From positions 1-7,614 of the forward strand of contig JBOGFI010000195.1 in assembly GCA_050743365.1 (NCBI GenBank): 7,614 nt of DNA, given 5' to 3'. This document shows positions 3,696 to 7,614 of the stretch, piece after piece. The stretch is from JBOGFI01 sp050743365 (GTDB lineage Bacteria; Actinomycetota; Acidimicrobiia; IMCC26256; JACDBD01). The notes below the pieces were generated by a model. It was given only the letters and a program-made list of their open reading frames with translations. It was not told where the DNA came from and made no database searches. Numbering within the stretch: position 1 is the first letter of the stretch; each line of letters starts with the position of its first letter. The translations under genes were made by a program, and so were the position numbers.

Positions 3696-6485
3696 ATGGC
3701 TCAGCCGCGCCCACGGACCGTCGCGATCGTCCCCCATACCCACTGGGACCGCGAGTGGTACGCGCCGTTCCAGACGTTCAGGATCCGGCTCGTCCGGCTG
3801 CTCGACGAGCTGCTGGGGCTCCTCGAACGCGACCTGTCGTACGCGCGCTTCCTGCTCGACGGGCAGACCGCGGTCCTCGACGACTACCTGGAGGTCCGCC
3901 CGGAGGCGGCGGCCACGCTACGGCGGCTCGCGGCGAGCGGCCGCCTGTCGGTGGGGCCGTGGATGATCCTCATGGACGAGTTCATGGTCTCGGGCGAGAC
4001 GATCGTCCGCGACCTCCAGCTCGGCATGGCGCGCGCCACCGAGCTGGGCGGCGCCATGCCGGTCGGCTACCTGCCCGACATGTTCGGCCACGTCGCCCAG
4101 ATGCCCCAGGTGCTGCGCCTGGCCGGGCTCGAGCACGCGGTCGTGTGGCGCGGCGTGCCCTCGGACGTCGGGCAGACCGCGTTCTGGTGGGAGGCGCCCG
4201 ACGGCTCGCGCGTGCGCGCCGAGTACCTCTACGGCTCGTACTCCAACGGGCGCGACCTGCCCGACGACGCCAAGCAACTCGTCAAGCGCGCCCGCGGCTA
4301 CGAGCTCGAGCTCGGTGACGTCGCGCTGCCCGGCGGCGCGCTCCTGCTCATGAACGGCACCGACCACCAGCTCCCGCAGCCGTGGCTGGGGCGGGTGGTG
4401 GCCGAGGCCAACGACCTCCAGCACGACTATCGGTTCGTCGTGACGTCGCTGCCCGAATACCTCGCCGAGCAGCCCACCGACGGCCTCGCCACTTGGGCGG
4501 GCGAGCTGCGCTCGGGAGCGCGGGCCAATGTGCTCATGGGCGTGGCGTCGAACCGGGTCGACGTGCACCAGGCGTGCGCCGCGGCCGAGCGCGCCATCGA
4601 GCGCCGGGCCGAGCCGCTCTCGGCGCTGGTCCTGCCGCCCGACCGCTACCCGGGCGTCCTCCTCGGAATGGCGTGGCGCAACCTCGTGCTCAACAGCGCG
4701 CACGACTCGTCCTGCGCGTGCAGCCACGACGAAGTCGTCGACCAGGTGCTCGTCCGCTACCGCGAGGCGCGCCAGATCGGCGACGGCCTCACCCGCGAGG
4801 CCCTGCGCCACCTCGCCACCCAGGTCGACGTGGCCGCCGGGTCCACGATCGTCGCCAACCCGACCCGCGCCCACCGGGGCGGCCTCGTGCAGGGCTACGT
4901 GCCCGGCGCGGGGCCCGTCCACTTCGTCACGCCCGAGGGCAGGGCCTGTGCCGCGCAGCTCGTGGGCGAGATCGGTGGCGAGGGCTTCTCGGCCACCGTG
5001 ACCGGCCAGAAGGTGCGCTGGGTGCTCGATCTCATGCGCGGCACCGAGTTCGCCGGCACCCGCGTCGGGAGCTACGAGCGCACCGACCTCGACGACGGCA
5101 CCGTCGAGCTGGTGTTCGGCGGTGTCGGGCGGGACGAGCCCCCCGCCGACCTCGAGCCGGCCCGAGACGAGATCCTCGCCCTGGGCGACGAGGGCGCGAC
5201 CGTCCGCTTCCGGGTGCTCCAACCCGCGACACGAGACGTGATCTTCGCCGCCGACTCGGTGCCCGGCTTCGGGTGGCGCGCCTACCAGGCGGTCGACGGC
5301 GACGGCCCCGCGACCGAGGTGCGGGCCGGTCCCGACGCGGAAGGCACGGTCGCCCTCGCCAACGAGCACCTTGGCGCGGCCGTCGACGCTACCGACGGCA
5401 CGTTCACGATCTCGACCGCCGACGGTCTCGCGCTGTCCGGGCTGGGCCGGCTCGTCGACGGCGGGGACGGGGGCGACACCTATAACTACTCGCCGCCCGC
5501 CGACGACACCATCGTCGAGCGGCCCGAGTCGGTGACCGTCACGACACTCGAGGCCGGGCCGGTCCGGGCGCGGGTCCTCGTGGAGGCCGCCTACCGGTGG
5601 CCCACCCACGCCGTGGGCGACGTCTTCGCGTGCTCGCGCCGCAGCGACGACACCGCGCTCGTCGCCGTGCGTACGACACTGGAGCTGCGCTCCGGGGAAC
5701 GCTTCCTGCGCGTGCGCACGGAGCTCGACAACGTGTGCCGCGACCACCGGCTCCGGGCCCACTTCCCGCTGCCCGCACCGGTCTCCGGCTCTCACGCCGA
5801 GTGCGCGTTCGCCGTCGTCGGCCGCGGGCTCACGGCCGAGGGCGGGCCGGGCGAGGTGGGGCTCCCGACATTCGTCTCGCGCCGTTTCGTCGATGCCTCC
5901 GGCCCGCACGGGACGGGCGGCGACGCCGGCCTTGCCGTCCTGCACGACGGGCTGCTCGAGTACGAGATCCTCGCGGAGGACGACCGGAAAGGGGGCCGGG
6001 AGCTGGCGCTGACGCTGCTGCGCGCCACCGGCTACCTCTCGCGCATCGCATTGGCGCTGCGACCCGATCCCGCCGGGCCGCCCGACCCGGTGGAAGGCGC
6101 GCAGGTGCGCGGCTCGCACATGGTCGAGTACGCGCTGCTCCCCCACCGCGGCGACTGGCGGGCGGCCGCCCTCCACGACGCCGCCGACGAGTTCCTCGTG
6201 CCGCTGGAGCGCATCCGCGGAGGAGGTGTGCCGGCGGCCGCACTGCCGTCGACCGGCAGCGCGCTGGCGGTGCGGGGCGCGCAGGTGTCGGCCGTGCTGC
6301 GCGAGCCGGGCGGGCTGGCCGTGCGCGTCTTCAACCCGTCGCCGGAGCCGTCGACGGCGGAGGTCGAACGCGACGGCGCGCCGGCGACGGGCTGGGTCGT
6401 CGACCTCCTCGGCCGGCCGCGCGACCCGTTCGAGGGCACGGTCGCGCTACGCCCGTGGGAGATCGCGACGCTCCGCCTGAGCTGA
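3696..6485 (+). CDS. GH38-family alpha-mannosidase, 929 aa
   Basis: This is a zinc-dependent retaining alpha-mannosidase of glycoside hydrolase family 38, which releases mannose from alpha-linked mannosides. The catalytic domain covers about 8-280: VPHTHWDREWY (12-22, zinc ligands H16 and D18), YLPDMFGHVAQMPQ (125-138, nucleophile and ligand D128) and NGTDHQ (220-225), conserved in bacterial members. The middle helical domain (about 285-375) carries NSAHDSSCACSHDEV (333-347), with H336 as the remaining zinc ligand. The rest is the beta-sandwich C-terminal region typical of the family. Length is close to other bacterial members (MngB is somewhat shorter). There is no signal peptide, so it is probably cytosolic and acts on imported oligosaccharides or glycosides. 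No sugar transporter is nearby. ATG at 3696 is supported by the TATCCT box 6 nt upstream. It is convergent with the TPP enzyme gene (24 bp between stops). Natural substrate and linkage cannot be read from the sequence. Confidence 0.93.
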   Translation: MAQPRPRTVAIVPHTHWDREWYAPFQTFRIRLVRLLDELLGLLERDLSYARFLLDGQTAVLDDYLEVRPEAAATLRRLAASGRLSVGPWMILMDEFMVSGETIVRDLQLGMARATELGGAMPVGYLPDMFGHVAQMPQVLRLAGLEHAVVWRGVPSDVGQTAFWWEAPDGSRVRAEYLYGSYSNGRDLPDDAKQLVKRARGYELELGDVALPGGALLLMNGTDHQLPQPWLGRVVAEANDLQHDYRFVVTSLPEYLAEQPTDGLATWAGELRSGARANVLMGVASNRVDVHQACAAAERAIERRAEPLSALVLPPDRYPGVLLGMAWRNLVLNSAHDSSCACSHDEVVDQVLVRYREARQIGDGLTREALRHLATQVDVAAGSTIVANPTRAHRGGLVQGYVPGAGPVHFVTPEGRACAAQLVGEIGGEGFSATVTGQKVRWVLDLMRGTEFAGTRVGSYERTDLDDGTVELVFGGVGRDEPPADLEPARDEILALGDEGATVRFRVLQPATRDVIFAADSVPGFGWRAYQAVDGDGPATEVRAGPDAEGTVALANEHLGAAVDATDGTFTISTADGLALSGLGRLVDGGDGGDTYNYSPPADDTIVERPESVTVTTLEAGPVRARVLVEAAYRWPTHAVGDVFACSRRSDDTALVAVRTTLELRSGERFLRVRTELDNVCRDHRLRAHFPLPAPVSGSHAECAFAVVGRGLTAEGGPGEVGLPTFVSRRFVDASGPHGTGGDAGLAVLHDGLLEYEILAEDDRKGGRELALTLLRATGYLSRIALALRPDPAGPPDPVEGAQVRGSHMVEYALLPHRGDWRAAALHDAADEFLVPLERIRGGGVPAAALPSTGSALAVRGAQVSAVLREPGGLAVRVFNPSPEPSTAEVERDGAPATGWVVDLLGRPRDPFEGTVALRPWEIATLRLS

Positions 6486-6509
6486 CGGCGCAGCCGGAGG
6501 CCGCGCGGG

Positions 6510-7614
6510 CTACAGCGTCGTGGGGAGGACGGCCTCGACGAGGTTCGGGCCGGACGTCGCCACCGCCCGCTCGAATTGCGCCGTGAACTCGTCGGCGGTC
6601 CGGGCCCGCGTCGCCTCGACGCCCATCCCTTCGGCCAGTGACACGAAATCGAGCTCGGGGCGCGACAGGTCGAGCATGTCGAGCGCCCTGGGCCCCGGAG
6701 GCTCGGCGCCCACGCGGCTCAGCTCCAGGTTGAGGATCGCATAGGACCGGTTGTTGAAGACGACGGTCGTGACGTCGAGGCCCTCGCGAGCCTGGGTCCA
6801 CAGCGCCTGGAGGGTGTACATGGCGCTGCCTTCGGCCTCGAGGGAGACGACCTTGCGGTCCGGGCACGCCACCGCGGCGCCGGTGGCGACCGGCAGGCCC
6901 TGGCCGATCGCGCCGCCGGTGAGCGTCAGCCAGTCGTGGTGGGGGGCTCCCGCCGTCGCCGGCGCCGCCCACAGGCCCGACGTGTTGGCCTCGTCGGAGA
7001 CGATCGCGTGCTCGGGCAGGAGGGCGCCGATGGCGTGGGCGACCTTCTCGGCGGTGAGGTCGCCCGTCGGCCGCTCGGGCCGGTGTGAGGCCTGGCGCGT
7101 CGGGCTGTCGGCGGCGCCGGTGAGGTCGGCGAGGTGGGCGAGCGCGCCGACGGCGTCGTCGGCGCCCGACGCGAGCTCGTGGACCTCGCATCCTTCGGGG
7201 ACGAGGTAGCTGGGCTTCTCCGGATACGCGAAGAACGACACCGGCGCGCGCGCGTCGACCAGCACGAGGTGCCGGGCGCCCGCGAGCTGCGCCGCGGTGA
7301 ACTCGGCCAGGTAGCCGAGGCGCTCGATGGCGGGCACGCCCGCGCCGCGCTCGAGCCGGGCGGGGAACGTCTCGCAGAACAGCTTGGCCCCGGTGGCCTC
7401 GGCGACCCGGCTCGCAGCCACCAGCCCCGGCTCGCGTAGCGCGCTGCCTCCCAGCAGCACGACGCACGGTTCTCCGGACTGGAGCGCCTTAGCCGCGGTG
7501 ACGACCACCTCGTCGGCCACGGAACCGCGCCGGGCCGGTGGCCGTGGCGGCGCCGGCTCGGCGCCCTCGAGCCACGACACGTCGGCGGGGAGGACGAGCG
7601 TGGCGACCCCACCC
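6510..7614 (-). CDS. Thiamine-diphosphate enzyme, acetolactate synthase large subunit-like, N-terminus cut off by the window edge
   Basis: The visible 367 residues are the middle and C-terminal domains of a TPP-dependent enzyme of the acetolactate synthase/benzoylformate decarboxylase superfamily, which decarboxylate or condense 2-oxoacids. The frame continues upstream of the first internal GTG (7580) with GVATLVLPADVSW, typical of the end of the N-terminal pyrimidine-binding domain, so the true start lies beyond the right edge. The central domain includes LLGGSALREPGL and AETFPARLERG-like segments (C in place of the first A). The C-terminal PP-binding domain has GGAIGQGLPVATGAA, EAEGSAMYTLQALW and VVFNNRSYAIL. 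The last two form the GDG...NN cofactor motif, here AEG...NN, with Glu at the usual Mg-binding Asp. Close relatives are usually labelled acetolactate synthase large subunit, but ilv function is unproven: no small subunit or ilvC is in the window. It ends at a TAG (6512-6510), convergent with the mannosidase. Confidence 0.88.
   Translation of the reverse strand, partial: GGVATLVLPADVSWLEGAEPAPPRPPARRGSVADEVVVTAAKALQSGEPCVVLLGGSALREPGLVAASRVAEATGAKLFCETFPARLERGAGVPAIERLGYLAEFTAAQLAGARHLVLVDARAPVSFFAYPEKPSYLVPEGCEVHELASGADDAVGALAHLADLTGAADSPTRQASHRPERPTGDLTAEKVAHAIGALLPEHAIVSDEANTSGLWAAPATAGAPHHDWLTLTGGAIGQGLPVATGAAVACPDRKVVSLEAEGSAMYTLQALWTQAREGLDVTTVVFNNRSYAILNLELSRVGAEPPGPRALDMLDLSRPELDFVSLAEGMGVEATRARTADEFTAQFERAVATSGPNLVEAVLPTTL

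Noticed and set aside
3461..3697. Minus-strand open frames across the phosphoesterase-mannosidase gap
   Set aside because: They are antisense to the DHFR-family remnant, whose plus-strand translation matches known family segments while the minus-strand one does not.
4382..5485. Long plus-strand Arg/Ala/Pro-rich frame inside the mannosidase
   Set aside because: It is the shifted frame of the mannosidase coding sequence, Arg-rich as expected from GC-rich third positions. No motif is seen.
3918..6176. 752-codon minus-strand open frame antisense to the mannosidase
   Set aside because: Low-complexity His/Arg/Gly/Val-rich translation with no motif, opposite a gene with clear catalytic residues. 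A GC-rich shadow.
6486..6509. Possible terminator between the convergent mannosidase and TPP enzyme genes
   Set aside because: The 24-bp gap shows no stem longer than about 4 bp and no T-run.
1..7614. First 8 bases (GGGTGGGG) and last 8 bases (CCCCACCC) of the window are reverse complements, like short terminal inverted repeats
   Set aside because: The right copy is inside the coding sequence of the TPP enzyme, which clearly continues beyond the edge. No transposase or target duplication exists. Most likely chance, or a contig break at G-rich sequence.

Overview
The window is very GC-rich (a sampled 60-base stretch inside the large glycosidase gene is 72% GC), with almost exclusively G/C third codon positions and GTG as well as ATG starts. 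Several starts sit 6-10 nt downstream of a TAnnnT -10 box with no Shine-Dalgarno, as in leaderless actinobacterial transcripts. Together with the protein families this suggests a high-GC actinobacterium, possibly Acidimicrobiia-like. The class-level guess is inference only.

Left part (1-1891). A possible partial minus-strand gene runs off the left edge. It is divergent from a 68-residue plus-strand conserved-looking small protein (155-361). Next comes a compact minus-strand operon, read right to left: an MtnX-like HAD phosphatase (1154-1801), a divergent RpiB/LacAB-type sugar-phosphate isomerase homologue (701-1141) and a GYD-domain protein (394-690), with gaps of about 10 bp. A phosphatase next to an isomerase-like protein suggests handling of a phosphorylated sugar or sugar-like compound. 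The isomerase homologue lacks the usual His in the HND/HNx motif (Trp instead), so ordinary ribose-5-phosphate isomerisation should not be assumed.

Middle part (1802-3695). Divergent from the operon is a Tat-exported phosphoesterase of the phospholipase C/acid phosphatase family (1892-3382). The 90-bp divergent region holds a strong 9-bp inverted repeat. The 313-bp gap after the phosphoesterase is not empty. It holds a decayed dihydrofolate reductase-family (RibD C-terminal-like) pseudogene with at least four lesions: a missing 5' part, an in-frame stop, a 1-base frameshift and a central deletion.

Right part (3696-7614). A complete cytoplasmic GH38 alpha-mannosidase (929 residues) appears to be read from a leaderless promoter whose -10 box abuts a perfect 7-bp inverted repeat. 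Convergent with it, and running off the right edge, is the C-terminal two thirds or so of a thiamine-diphosphate enzyme of the acetolactate synthase/benzoylformate decarboxylase superfamily.

I see no tRNA, rRNA, CRISPR array, insertion sequence, phage gene or recognisable defence system. The genes look like scattered chromosomal metabolic genes. The best leads are the degenerate DHFR-family relic, the altered isomerase active site in the phosphatase-isomerase-GYD operon, and the promoter architecture.
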